64,000 nt of DNA from Nemertoderma westbladi. Taxonomy: Eukaryota > Xenacoelomorpha > Nemertodermatida > Nemertodermatidae. Every line of letters begins with the position of its first letter. Position 1 is the stretch's first letter. Shown here one piece after another: positions 1 through 11,200 of the stretch. The notes below the pieces were generated by a model. That model searched no databases. It saw nothing but the letters and a program-made list of their open reading frames with translations, and had not been told where the DNA came from. Location: assembly GCA_032718475.1 (NCBI GenBank), contig JAUCBJ010003513.1, forward strand, positions 1-64,000, given 5' to 3'. A program made the position numbers and the translations under genes.

Positions 1-1174
1 AGGTAAGAACAATGGGATGATACAAAGACATACTGAGGTAAGAACAATGGGATAATACAAAGACATACTGAGGTAAGAACAATGGGATGATACAAAGACA
101 TACTGAGGTAAGAACAATGGGATAATACAAAGACATACTGAGGTAAGAACAATGGAATGATACAAAGACATACGGAGGTAAGAACAATGGGATGATACAA
201 AGACATACTGAGGTAAGAACAATGGAATGATACAAAGACATACGGAGGTAAGAACAATGGGATAATACAAAGACATACTGAGGTAAGAACAATGGAATGA
301 TACAAAGACATACTGAGGTAAGAACAATGGGATAATACAAAGACATACTGAGGTAAGAACAATGGGATGATACAAAGACATACTGAGGTAAGAACAATGG
401 AATGATACAAAGACATACGGAGGTAAGAACAATGGAATGATACAAAGACATACTGAGGTAAGAACAATGGGATGATACAAAGACATACTGAGGTAAGAAC
501 AATGGGATGATACAAAGACATACTGAGGTAAGAACAATGGAATGATACAAAGACATACTGAGGTAAGAACAATGGGATGATACAAAGACATACTGAGGTA
601 AGAACAATGGGATGATACAAAGACATACTGAGGTAAGAACAATGGGATGATACAAAGACATACTGAGGTAAGAACAATGGGATAATACAAAGACATACTG
701 AGGTAAGAACAATGGGATGATACAAAGACATACTGAGGTAAGAACAATGGGATGATACAAAGACATACTGAGGTAAGAACAATGGGATGATACAAAGACA
801 TACTGAGGTAAGAACAATGGGATGATACAAAGATATACTGAGGTAAGAACAATGGAATGATACAAAGACATACTGAGGTAAGAACAATGGAATGATACAA
901 AGACATACTGAGGTAAGAACAATGGGATAATACAAAGACATACTGAGGTAAGAACAATGGGATGATACAAAGATATACTGAGGTAAGAACAATGGGATGA
1001 TACAAAGACATACTGAGGTAAGAACAATGGATGATACAAAGACATACGGAGGTAAGAACAATGGAATGATATAAAGACATACTGAGGTAAGAACAATGGG
1101 ATAATACAAAGACATACTGAGGTAAGAACAATGGGATGATACAAAGACATACTGAGGTAAGAACAATGGGATGA
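1..1174. repeat. 35-bp satellite array
   Basis: About 33 head-to-tail copies of a 35-bp unit, probably continuing left of the window. Copies differ at a few fixed sites (GGGATGA, GGGATAA or GGAATGA; CTG or CGG). One copy near 1030 lacks a base. Every unit carries GAGGTAAGAA, a near-perfect 5' splice-site consensus on the + strand. The length is not a multiple of three and no coding potential is evident. It lies just upstream of the first visible exon of the + strand gene, so it is probably intronic or flanking that gene. Confidence 0.95.
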
Positions 1175-1237
1175 GTTAATACAAATATCTGAAAAATGTT
1201 GTTTGGATATTGTTAATCTTCGTTGTTTTATTGACAG

Positions 1238-1423
1238 CGTTAGAAAGTGCAAGAGCGCTGACAGCGACAACCTACCGACCAGAGTCCAGATTCACTCTGG
1301 CTAACCAACCAGCCGCCAATCTACAGTCGCAGGCCCAATCTAGACTGGGAGGGCAGACTTACAGAACCGATGCCGTCCAGTCTAACTACGGGAGAACATC
1401 TGTAGAGGTCGCAGCTCAAACAG
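1238..1423 (+). CDS. Unknown gene, exon a (first visible)
   Basis: Acceptor TTGACAG at 1231-1237, donor CAG|GTAAAC after 1423. It enters in phase 1 and leaves in phase 1. The content is Ala-, Gln-, Ser- and Thr-rich without charge clusters, unlike the later basic exons. Confidence 0.65.
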
Positions 1424-4400
1424 GTAAACAAAATAAAACTACACGGTCTCTTTGAGGGAGGGAAGGGAGGGAGAGGTGGGGTGTGACAGAAATCGACCGT
1501 ATATAAGGGCCGAGCAACATAATGATGGTTGCCAGTCATTAGCGTAACCACTATAGTTCTGTATATCATACATAATTTCATTATTATATCATTATTTAGA
1601 TGACGACTTGGGGGCGTTAGAGAGACACTTAGCGGGACGATCGGCATTTGAACCGCTGTTGCGGGAAGAAAGCACCGTGATTGTGGAATACAAAGATTCC
1701 AGCGACGGAAATCTAAAGAGAATGAACAGGTGAGCTGCTGGTGTGGGTAGCAAGGGATCACTACCCGTTGCACTTAAACACACAGCTTACTTACCAACAA
1801 ATCTGTGTTCACAATTACTCATGTTCACACTATGGCAGAATAAACAACATTTCATGCTAAAACAGGTTTATGTACCTATTATAGATACGAGGTAAAGACT
1901 TCACGGAGACGTCAAACTATGGAAACTTCTAGCCAAGATCGGGAAACTAAACAAACCGACCGGAGAAGTAAACAGGTTGTCGAGGATAAACTGGAGCGTA
2001 GGTCACCGCGAAGGCCGATAAAGAATGGAGTTAAGGAGAGGCAGGCGGCGGCACAGCGAGAACGCAAAGCGCGGGCAATACAACGGCACATAAAGATGAC
2101 AGAGCAACAGAAACGTCTCGCCCCTAGTCTAACAAGAGAGGAGGATCCCAGGTGAGATCTAACCCCTCCGATCTTCTCTGTTGGCAGTTACCTGTATAGG
2201 AGGCTACACTCACACAACGTATTTTATAAACTAATTTTATTCGAAAATTGAAATATTCTGTAACTCCGCCTACTATAGGTACAGTCACAAAAGATAAGGT
2301 AATCGTCGCGATTGACTTGGTCCGATACAACACATGGAGTAGGGCCCCTCTATAATTTGTACTAAGGAATGGTATTTTTATGAAATTTGCGTTTGTGATA
2401 TTTTAAATAAACACCCGGTGATATATAATTAAATAGCCCTTCTATTAATTAAATATTTCCATTTCCGAATAAAAAACTGACTCCGTCCGAGATGCAATCA
2501 TTAGACATTATTTTTGTACCTGTACCTCTTTTCTACATGCCCAACGGTCAGGCGTTGAAATCTGGGCGATTCCTAACTGTACGCCGAATGGATTAATTAA
2601 TAAAGATCCTATTCTAAGATCCTAAGAATCCTATTTTCCTGAAAAAGTATTATAATTGTTGCAGTACATATCTTCTCATTGGAAGAAAGAGCCAACCAAC
2701 TGCAAGAGTACAGCGGAATGTATAACTGCACTCTTGGCTTTGGTTGGTTTGAAGGCACACTTTGTTCAAGGACACATGGATTATCACTATTATGGAAGTT
2801 AGGAGACGTTAGAACCTTGAAATTTCTTGCAACTTACACCTATAAAGATAGGCCTCCAGTATTATAAAGTCTGGGTGTTAATGTAATGATATGTCGTCTG
2901 AGGTGTTCACGATCAATATGCTTTGTAGGCTGACTATATCATTCCACCCCCCAAGACACATGTATGTACAGCACAGCTGCATCCAATGCAGGTCTACTTA
3001 TCAATGCTGTAAAGATAAAATTCTGACTGTAAACATGACATGGATTCCTCAAACAAGTCATCAGCAGCCGTGAGTTGTTGGATGGCTTGGGTCGCCCGTA
3101 TAAGAATTCAGCTACTGTAGGAGCTTGGATTCGGAGATCAGCAGAAGACCTCCGAATACGAAATGGCAAGTCCCGATGATCTGGACAGCATTAATGGGAA
3201 GCAGACTTCATGTTATAAGATACAATGATCACTTAACGACCGAGGCATTGTGCAATATTATTTGTAACATATTATTGTCTAAACCCAGCTGCATCCTGCA
3301 GGCTTGACGAAGCACTCTTTCCGGCCACCACTGCCAATGTATAACTGATCAGGCTAAGCAGGATCTTTGTCTATATGAGTAAAAAAACGTCATCCATTAA
3401 CGTCTTCTAAAAGACTCTGGACTTGATAAGGCAGATATAATTGGGGAGTTACATGGCTGATAGCGAACTGTGGAAGTGTTGTGTTGCAGATACCCCGACA
3501 ATGCATTATAGTGGTGTAACCGATGTTATAAGGTAAAGTATGGTGTAGTACAGTAAACCTTTACTCTTGGCATTTGACTGAATAGCAGACCTAAACGTTT
3601 GTGCTTCTTTTATTACATAGGAACCCTCCACCCAATCTCAGGCTTCCAAACGAACAAGAGTATACAGTTTCTCGAAACCGCGTGGTACCAAGCAACCAAC
3701 ACCATAGAGCAACTGGGAAGCAATCAGATAGGAGGAAAAACACCGATATTTATTCCAGGTACAAAAGAGAGTTAATATAATCCGAACCTCTGTGAGAAAA
3801 TACGGTATATTAATAATAATAATAATATATATTTATATAGCGCCTTTCTGAACATATTTCAAGGCGCTTAAAAACTATTTGAAACCAACTAAAAAGGCTA
3901 CGTACAGAGAATTAATTAATAACTAAAAAGTTTGAACAATATTAAATAAAAATCAGCAATATTCCTCTTTGTACAGGTGAGTTTTGAGTCGCGATTTAAA
4001 CAGAGTCAACGTCGTGGCATCTCTAACTTCTTGCGGGAGGGAGTTCCAGATTGTTGGTGCCGCAATTGAGAACGCCCGTCTCCCGTAATTATGCAAGTAA
4101 AACTGCGGTACAAATAGAAGTCCCTTATCAGCAGACCGTAATTGTCGTGGAGGTACATAGGGAGTTATTAAATGGGTCAAGTAGGCAGGAGTAGCACCAT
4201 GTAAACACTTGAATGTCAACAAAGCTATTTTAAATTTGATCCGTAAATTTACAGCTAACCAATGCAAACGTTTAAGGACTGGAGTGATGTGCTCTTGTTT
4301 CTTAACGCCCTCTAGCAGTCGCGCTGCGGAATTCTGGACATATTGTAATTTTTTGATTGACTTCGAGGGTAATCCATAATATAATGAGTTGTTGCTGTCG

Positions 4401-7400
4401 AGTTTGTTTGTGACAAAGGCGTGAATTAAGATTTCAAGGTCATGTCTGCTGAGGTACCGTTTAATTTTAGCCAAACTTCGAAGATGAAGAAATGCATCTC
4501 GGACCGTTGTACTTATTTGATTGATGTATGTCAGATTTGAATCCACGATGAAACCTATATTACGTGCCTTGTCGCTGCAGCTGATCAGGTCATCCCCTAT
4601 TTGTATGTTAGGGGGCGTTAGTTGTTTACCGAAACGGGACTGCAGAAGGATAATCTCCGTTTTATCTGAGTTCATTTTCAATAAATTATCTTCCATCCAC
4701 TTCTTTACATCGGCCACGCAACGTTCAGTCACCTCAACAGCGACGGACGAATTAATAGGTTTAAAACTAATGTATAGCTGTGTATCGTCCGCGTACAAAT
4801 GATACGAGAGGCCGTGGTTGCGAATAACATTTGAAAGCGAACGAGTGTATATCGAAAGTAATATAGGCCCAAGTACCGATCCTTGTGGCAGCCCGTACAG
4901 CAAATCCAACCGGTTCGAATATTTTGCATTAATGCGAACCTGTTGTGACCTATTCGACAAGTACGATCTGAACCAGTCCAGGGCGATTCCCTCAACCCCG
5001 ATTTCTCGATCTAGAGTGTCCAACAGTTTAACGTGGTCGTGGTCGACCGTGTCGAAGGCAGCACTAAGGTCTAATAAGACGAGAAGTACTCCCGATCCCG
5101 AATCGATTTTGCGTAATATGTCGTCGCTTACCTTAAGCAACGCGGTCTCCGTTCCGTGTAAGGGTCTGTACGCGCTCTGTAAAGGTTCATACAATTTATT
5201 TATGTTCTTATGAGTCATCAGCTGGTTTGCAATCACCCTTTCTGTTAACTTTGCTAAATATATCAGATTAGACACCGGCCTAAAGTTCCTAAGTATCTCA
5301 GGGTTTAATCGTGCTTTCTTTATGACTGGTGTTAACACAGCTTCCTTGAATAGAGTCGGCACAGTAGCAGTTGTAATTGATAAATTAATAATTAACATAA
5401 TCACTGGTAGCAACAATTTTATTGAATGTTTTACTAATTGCGTGGGAATCGGATCCATGGTACTAGATTTAGATTTTGAGTTCTTTATTAGCTTTTCTGC
5501 CTCATCCATTGTTATTTTATTAAAGTGTTCCAATTTGGGAATATTGTTTCCTTTACCGTTGGTTGCGCCCCCCATACCCGTAGGAACGCCCAGTCCCGTA
5601 GCGCCCCCCGTAGGAATGCCTAGGTTAGTTGCGCACCCCGTAGGAATGCCCAGTCCCGTAGCGGCCCCCGTATGAATGCCCAGTTCAGTAGCCCCCCCCA
5701 TAGGAGCGCCCAGTCCAGTAACACCCCCCGTAGGAATGCCCATGTTGGTTGCGCCCCCCATAGGAACGCCCAGTTCACTAGCGCCCCCTGTAGGAACACC
5801 CAGATCCGATGCTTCACCCGTAAGAATGCCCAGGTCAGATGGTCCCCCAATAGGAATGCCCAGTTCAGATGAGCCCCCCGTAGGAACGCCCAGTCCAGTT
5901 GCACCCCCCGTAGAAACACCCAGTCCAGCAGCACCCCCTGTAGGAATGCCCAGGTCAGATGCTCCCCCCGTAGGAACGCCCTGGTCGGATGATTCCCCTG
6001 TAGGAGCGCCCAGTCCAGTATCACCCCCCGTAGGAATGCCCAATTCAGTAGCGCCCCCCGTAGGAACACCCAGTTTGATAGCGCCCTCCGTAGGAGCCCC
6101 CAGATCATCAACGCCCCGTGAAGTAGAACCGCCATTTCCAGATAATAAGTCATATCTAATATCCTTTATTTTCTTGTCAAAGAATTCCATAAACCTGTTC
6201 GCCAACTTTTCATCATCCTCGTGTGAAGGCAATGTACTTTTGTTTTTACGATAAAGTATTTTGGCAGCCACTGAAAATAGTTTTCGTTGATCACCTGCAT
6301 TATTCTTTATAATGTTACTATAATATGTCTCTTTTGCTGACGCTATGGTATTGGCAACCACCGTGCACTGTAGGCGATAGGCGATACAATCAGCACAGAT
6401 ATTCGTCTTTCGATATCGGCGCTCCAATCTTCTGCGTTTTCTTTTTGCGTCGTTAATCTCATCAGTGTACCAATTTGCCTTCGGCCTCATGGAAACAGTT
6501 TTTGTTTGTAATGGGGCGTGTTTATCGAGTATGTTCATTAGGTTATCATTATACATTTTAATAACTCCATTAATATCACCAGAAGGAGAGTCGCATACTG
6601 GTGAATGTTTTAAATCCTCCAAAAACAGATTACCGTTTATTTTACTTATATTTCGGTAACTTATTGTCTGTGATATATCGGCTGGTTTAGTGAAATTCAA
6701 GTTAAAGTAGACTGCAAAGTGGTCGGATAAACCTATATTTCGTACAAAAACGTTGCAAACGATATTCTGGTCGTCAGTGTGTACTAGCACCAGATCTAGT
6801 GTATGGCCCTTTATGTGGGTTGGTTGATTTACTAACTGTACCAATCCAAAGCAATTTAAAATGTCAATATTACTGTACACTGAGAGAATAACTCAAAGAT
6901 CAAACTAATAATTTATGAATTTTTACTTTTATACCGTTATACCTCGGATTGCGGATTACGTAACGGTTAAATGTCAATAAATCTATCCAAGGCATCTCTG
7001 CCTTGCATTCGTAATGGTAACTAAATGAGTACTGGAGTTTCCTCTGGGGAGTATAGTTCTGGGGGGACCGTTCTGGGATAGGACGTCGGACTCTGTGCGT
7101 AATCCCGGGCCGAATAAAACTTAACTTTTTTACTCGAATAGTAAAAGTTTTTAAAGGTTAAACCTTTGAAAGTTTAAAACTTTACATTTGATGCACGGAT
7201 TACATGTGTATATGCCAAAAACAATCTCGCATTAGGCATTAATTACATTATGTTTTTAGATACGAAGATTGGAGCCTTGAAACTGGTAGTGTACCGCCAC
7301 AAACAGGGGAATTCGTACCGTTCCGACGAACTGCCACAGACGTGATTGATGATCCGAGTTACAGAAGCTTCAAAGAGAAATCCGTATCGAACATAGAGCC

Positions 7401-8043
7401 TCGTAGGTGGGTTAAAGAGAACACTGATTGACAGCCAAGCCCCTGCACACAGGACGTAGGACAAGTCGGAAATACCAACAAATACTGATGCTAATAAAAA
7501 TTAACACACTCGACCCACCGGATTTAAGTTATTTCAATAATTGTCTTTGTATTTACATACAGGGATACTCGAAAGAAGCCATCAGACCCTCGTTCAAAGA
7601 AGTCAAATGAGAATAAGGTAAGTGATGTTGGAGAGTTTTAGAGAATAATTAAAGTATGTTAGCCAGTACGCTGGAGAACAGGCCTCCCTCTCGACTTAAA
7701 TGATTTTAATGTATTTAATTTAATTAAAATTCGTAAAATAATTATTACAACAACAATTGATAATTAAATGAATACGTTATGGGGTATAGCATAGCTAAAT
7801 ATATATGCGACAGATATGATTGTAATATTACAGAGGTGGCGACAATCGATTATTATCTAATAATAACAGTATCGGCTCTACAAAGCTCTACCAAATGTAC
7901 ACTACACTCCTCAGCCATCTATTTTACATATTTGCTTTTTCCTTTGTTTGTTACCCTAATGTTTTCAAATATTTTTTCCGAAGGAGGTGGGGGCCAAATA
8001 CGCCATGGAATACAAACCAAACAAAAGGTCCAGTAAGGAATAA
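1238..8043 (+). CDS. Seven-exon gene for an unrecognised basic charged protein (5' end outside window)
   Basis: Exons 1238-1423, 1600-1729, 1885-2151, 3621-3758, 7260-7406, 7563-7617 and 7984-8043 each have AG/GT borders. The phases agree at every junction (1, 2, 2, 2, 2, 0), and the joined frame is open to TAA at 8041-8043. The visible part codes about 326 residues. The protein is hydrophilic and rich in Arg, Lys, Glu, Gln and Ser. The third exon is strongly basic and probably helical (repeated RQ, ER and KR pairs), and the rest looks disordered. There is no transmembrane segment and no family I recognise. The first visible exon starts in phase 1, so at least one upstream exon lies outside the window or within the flanking satellite. 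A poly(A) signal follows at 8102-8107. Intron 4 holds a LINE in the opposite orientation and a SINE fragment. The gene model is strong; the function is unknown. Confidence 0.75.
1600..1729 (+). CDS. Unknown gene, exon b
   Basis: Acceptor ATTTAG at 1594-1599, donor AACAG|GTGAGC. The split codon from exon a reads Asp and opens an acidic DDD run. The exon encodes an amphipathic acidic stretch and ends in phase 2. Confidence 0.65.
1885..2151 (+). CDS. Unknown gene, exon c
   Basis: Acceptor TTATAG before 1885, donor CCCAG|GTGAGA. The 88 codons are very basic and Gln-rich (RRRQ, RRSK, RRSPRRP, QRERKAR), suggesting a helical or nucleic-acid/microtubule-contacting segment; that role is inference only. 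Phase 2 at both ends. Confidence 0.7.
2152..3620 (+). other. Intron of the unknown gene, no feature recognised
   Basis: This 1.47-kb intron lies between exons c and d. It contains short open stretches on both strands (for example 2679-2867 and 2939-3169) without splice structure or a family I recognise. Two loosely similar segments near 2975 and 3286 (CAGCTGCATCC...) suggest an old degraded repeat. Confidence 0.5.
3621..3758 (+). CDS. Unknown gene, exon d
   Basis: Acceptor TTACATAG, donor TTCCAG|GTACAA. The 45 codons are Pro-, Asn- and Arg-rich, with a basic patch (DRRKN) near the end. Phase 2 at both ends, so it could be skipped without shifting the frame. Confidence 0.65.
3953..6880 (-). 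CDS. LINE ORF2: endonuclease C-terminus plus reverse transcriptase
   Basis: The 975-residue frame begins inside the apurinic-type endonuclease, at the insertion edge. The endonuclease SDH motif is at about residues 52-54. The reverse transcriptase has LDLSAAFD (catalytic Asp604), LPQGSVLGP and YADD (696-699). The C-terminal region matches the usual CR1/L2 tail ending in LKTHLYKEEY. Residues about 257-440 between the two enzymes are replaced or extended by some 18 copies of a 10-residue Gly-Pro-Thr repeat (GVPTGGATGL-like), which is not part of the family. The true start of the protein is missing, so the first codon shown (GTG) is simply where the truncation falls. Confidence 0.85.
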   Translation of the reverse strand: MYSNIDILNCFGLVQLVNQPTHIKGHTLDLVLVHTDDQNIVCNVFVRNIGLSDHFAVYFNLNFTKPADISQTISYRNISKINGNLFLEDLKHSPVCDSPSGDINGVIKMYNDNLMNILDKHAPLQTKTVSMRPKANWYTDEINDAKRKRRRLERRYRKTNICADCIAYRLQCTVVANTIASAKETYYSNIIKNNAGDQRKLFSVAAKILYRKNKSTLPSHEDDEKLANRFMEFFDKKIKDIRYDLLSGNGGSTSRGVDDLGAPTEGAIKLGVPTGGATELGIPTGGDTGLGAPTGESSDQGVPTGGASDLGIPTGGAAGLGVSTGGATGLGVPTGGSSELGIPIGGPSDLGILTGEASDLGVPTGGASELGVPMGGATNMGIPTGGVTGLGAPMGGATELGIHTGAATGLGIPTGCATNLGIPTGGATGLGVPTGMGGATNGKGNNIPKLEHFNKITMDEAEKLIKNSKSKSSTMDPIPTQLVKHSIKLLLPVIMLIINLSITTATVPTLFKEAVLTPVIKKARLNPEILRNFRPVSNLIYLAKLTERVIANQLMTHKNINKLYEPLQSAYRPLHGTETALLKVSDDILRKIDSGSGVLLVLLDLSAAFDTVDHDHVKLLDTLDREIGVEGIALDWFRSYLSNRSQQVRINAKYSNRLDLLYGLPQGSVLGPILLSIYTRSLSNVIRNHGLSYHLYADDTQLYISFKPINSSVAVEVTERCVADVKKWMEDNLLKMNSDKTEIILLQSRFGKQLTPPNIQIGDDLISCSDKARNIGFIVDSNLTYINQISTTVRDAFLHLRSLAKIKRYLSRHDLEILIHAFVTNKLDSNNSLYYGLPSKSIKKLQYVQNSAARLLEGVKKQEHITPVLKRLHWLAVNLRIKFKIALLTFKCLHGATPAYLTHLITPYVPPRQLRSADKGLLFVPQFYLHNYGRRAFSIAAPTIWNSLPQEVRDATTLTLFKSRLKTHLYKEEYC
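5565..6115 (-). repeat. 30-bp coding minisatellite inside LINE ORF2
   Basis: About 18 copies of a 30-bp unit (CCCGTAGGAATGCCCAGT on the + strand) are in frame with the LINE protein. They encode a low-complexity decapeptide rich in Gly, Pro, Thr and Leu. No copy carries a stop or a frame-shifting indel. Confidence 0.9.
6995..7130 (+). mobile_element. SINE fragment (3' part)
   Basis: This stretch matches the 3' half of the full SINE at 59805-60084 (read on its minus strand), from GGCATCTCTGCCTTGCAT through GAGTACTGGAGTTTCC to the terminal ACTTAACTTT. The tRNA-like 5' half is missing. Confidence 0.75.
7260..7406 (+). CDS. Unknown gene, exon e
   Basis: Acceptor TTTTTAG, donor CGTAG|GTGGGT. The 48 codons are mixed acidic and aromatic, with a Phe-Val-Pro-Phe stretch. 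Phase 2 at both ends. This is the most structured-looking part of the protein, but I do not recognise it. Confidence 0.65.
7563..7617 (+). CDS. Unknown gene, exon f
   Basis: This short 55-nt exon has acceptor TTACATACAG and donor ATAAG|GTAAGT. It is strongly basic (RKK, SKK) and Ser/Asn-rich. It enters in phase 2 and leaves in phase 0. Confidence 0.6.
7984..8043 (+). CDS. Unknown gene, terminal exon g
   Basis: A long pyrimidine tract ends in TTTTCCGAAG. The exon then codes 19 residues, mostly basic, and ends at TAA. Confidence 0.6.
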   Translation, partial: EVGAKYAMEYKPNKRSSKE

Positions 8044-8101
8044 TAAGGTACCTTTATTGGTATATCCACATAATATATTTTTGTAGCACAGATAATGTAG
8101 A

Positions 8102-8107
8102 AATAAA
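8102..8107 (+). terminator. Poly(A) signal of the unknown gene
   Basis: AATAAA lies about 60 bp downstream of the stop codon, before the 21-bp satellite begins. Confidence 0.6.
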
Positions 8108-8282
8108 GAGGCTTTGATCGGATAAATTAGTTTTGGGTTATAGTATTATATTAATATAATAATTAGTCTATCAATAATTAGTATATAATATTAACTGGAA
8201 AATCGATTAGTCACCACCTCTGTTAATAACAACAAGATTATTATAAACCTCTGATATACCCAGAACAATCGGTACAGTACGA

Positions 8283-11200
8283 CCGCTGTACTAGCACTAC
8301 CGACTTCGGTACTGCTATAGTACTGCTACTTCGGTAGCAGTATCGACTGCGGTACTAGCAGTATCGACTGTGGTACTAGCAGTACCGGCTGCGGTACTAG
8401 CAGTACCGACTGCGGTACTAGCAGTATCGACTGTAGACTAGCAGTACCGGCTGCGGTACTAGCAGTATCGACTGCGGTACTAGCAGTATCGACTGCGGTA
8501 CTAGCAGTATCGACTGTAGACTAGCAGTACCGGCTGCGGTACTAGCAGTACCGACTGCGGTACTAGCAGTATCGACTGTAGACTAGCAGTACCGGCTGCG
8601 GTACTAGCAGTATCGACTGCGGTACTAGCAGTATCGACTGCGGTACTAGCAGTATCGACTGTAGACTAGCAGTACCGGCTGCGGTACTAGCAGTACCGAC
8701 TGCGGTACTAGCAGTATTGACTGTAGACTAGCAGTACCGGCTGCGGTACTAGCAGTACCGGCTGCGGTACTAGCAGTACCGACTGCGCTACTAGCAGTAT
8801 CGACTGTAGACTAGCAGTACCGGCTGCGGTACTAGCAGTACCGGCTGCGGTACTAGCAGTACCGGCTGCGGTACTAGCAGTACCGGCTGCGGTACTAGCA
8901 GTACCGACTGCGGTACTAGCAGTACCGACTGCGGTACTAGCAGTACCGACTGCGGTACTAGCAGTATCGACTGTAGACTAGCAGTACCGGCTGCGGTACT
9001 AGCAGTATCGACTGCGGTACTAGCAGTATCGACTGTAGACTAGCAGTACCGGCTGCGGTACTAGCAGTATCGACTGCGGTACTAGCAGTATCGACTGCGG
9101 TACTAGCAGTATCGACTGTAGACTAGCAGTACCGGCTGCGGTACTAGCAGTACCGACTGCGGTACTAGCAGTACCGACTGCGGTACTAGCAGTACCGACT
9201 GCGGTACTAACAGTATCTATCGACTGTAGACTAGCAGTACCGGCTGCGGTACTAGCAGTACCAGCTGCGGTACTAGCAGTACCGACTGCGGTACTAGCAG
9301 TATCGACTGTAGACTAGCAGTACCGGCTGCGGTACTAGCAGTACCGGCTGCGGTACTAGCAGTACCGGCTGCGGTACTAGCAGTATCGACTGCGGTACTA
9401 GCAGTATCGACTGTGGTACTAGCAGTATCGACTGTAGACTAGCAGTACCGGCTGCGGTACTAGCAGTACCGGCTGCGGTACTAGCAGTATCGACTGTAGA
9501 CTAGCAGTATCGACTGCGGTACTAGCAGTACCGGCTGCGGTACTAGCAGTACCGACTGCGGTACTAGCAGTATCGACTGTAGACTAGCAGTACCGGCTGC
9601 GGTACTAGCAGTATCGACTGTAGACTAGCAGTACCGACTGCGGTACTAGCAGTACCGGCTGCGGTACTAGCAGTACCGACTGCGGTACTAGCAGTATCGA
9701 CTGTAGACTAGCAGTACCGGCTGCGGTACTAGCAGTACCGGCTGCGGTACTAGCAGTACCGACTGCGGTACTAGTAGTATCGACTGTAGACTAGCAGTAC
9801 CGGCTGCGGTACTAGCAGTACCGACTGCGGTACTAGCAGTATCGACTGCGGTACTAGCAGTACCGACTGCGGTACTAGCAGTACCGGCTGCGGTACTAGC
9901 AGTACCGGCTGCGGTACTAGCAGTATCGACTGCGGTACTAGCAGTATCGACTGCGGTACTAGCAGTACCGGCTGCGGTACTAGCAGTATCGACTGCGGTA
10001 CTAGCAGTATCGACTGCGGTACTAGCAGTATCGACTGCGGTACTAGCAGTACCGGCTGCGGTACTAGCAGTACCGGCTGCGGTACTAGCAGTATCGACTG
10101 CGGTACTAGCAGTATCGACTGTAGACTAGCAGTACCGGCTGCGGTACTAGCAGTACCGGCTGCGGTACTAGCAGTATCGACTGTGGTACTAGCAGTATCG
10201 ACTGTAGACTAGCAGTACCGGCTGCGGTACTAGCAGTACCGACTGCGGTACCAGCAGTATCGACTGTAGACTAGCAGTACCGGCTGCGGTAGTAGCAATA
10301 CCGGCTGCGGTACTAGCAGTACCGGCTGCGGTACTAGCAGTACCGGCTGCGGTACTAGCAGTACCGACTGCGGTACTAGCAGTATCGACTGTAGACTAGC
10401 AGTACCGGCTGCGGTACTAGCAGTACCGGCTGCGGTACTAGCAGTACCGGCTGCGGTACTAGCAGTACCGGCTGCGGTACTAGCAGTACCGACTGCGGGG
10501 CTGCGGTACTAGCAGTACCGGCTGCGGTACTAGCAGTATCGACTGCGGTACTAGCAGTACCGGCTGCGGTACTAGCAGTACCGACTGCGGTACTAGCAGT
10601 ACCGGCTGCGGTACTAGCAGTACCGGCTGCGGTACTAGCAGTATCGACTGCGGTACTAGCAGTATCGACTGTAGACTAGCAGTACCGGCTGCGGTACTAG
10701 CAGTACCGGCTGCGGTACTAGCAGTATCGACTGCGGTACTAGCAGTATCGACTGTAGACTAGCAGTACCGGCTGTGGTACTAGCAGTACCGGCTGCGGTA
10801 CTAGCAGTACCGACTGCGGTACCAGCAGTATCGACTGTAGACTAGCAGTACCGGCTGCGGTACTAGCAGTACCGGCTGCGGTACTAGCAGTACCGGCTGC
10901 GGTACTAGCAGTACCGACTGCAGTACTAGCAGTATCGACTGTAGACTAGCAGTACCGGCTGCGGTACTAGCAGTACCGACTGCGGTACTAGCAGTATCGA
11001 CTGCGGTACTAGCAGTACCGGCTGCGGTACTAGCAGTACCGGCTGCGGTACTAGCAGTATCGACAGCGGTACTAGCAGTATCGTCTGCGGTACTAGCAGT
11101 ATCGACTGCGATACTAGCAGTATCGACTGTAGACTAGCAGTACCGGCTGCGGTACTAGCAGTACCGGCTGCGGTACTAGCAGTACCGACTGCGGTACTAG

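Larger units (their letters stand above)
3803..6880 (-). mobile_element. 5'-truncated CR1/L2-like LINE with probable 10-bp target duplication
   Basis: The insertion is flanked by TGAGAAAATA (3793-3802) and TGAGAGAATA (6881-6890), a 10-bp target duplication with one mismatch. Its 3' end (low coordinate) reads GGCGCTATATAAATATAT followed by an ATT microsatellite, the tail seen in many L2/CR1-group LINEs. The element is truncated inside the endonuclease domain but keeps a 975-codon open frame, so it is recent. It sits antisense in intron 4 of the surrounding gene. Confidence 0.85.

Noticed and set aside
1321-1783. Minus-strand frames over exons a and b
   Set aside because: Antisense to exons with consistent splice phases on the + strand.
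2679-3169. Extra exons of the unknown gene in intron 3
   Set aside because: Short open stretches lack AG/GT borders in the needed phase 2.
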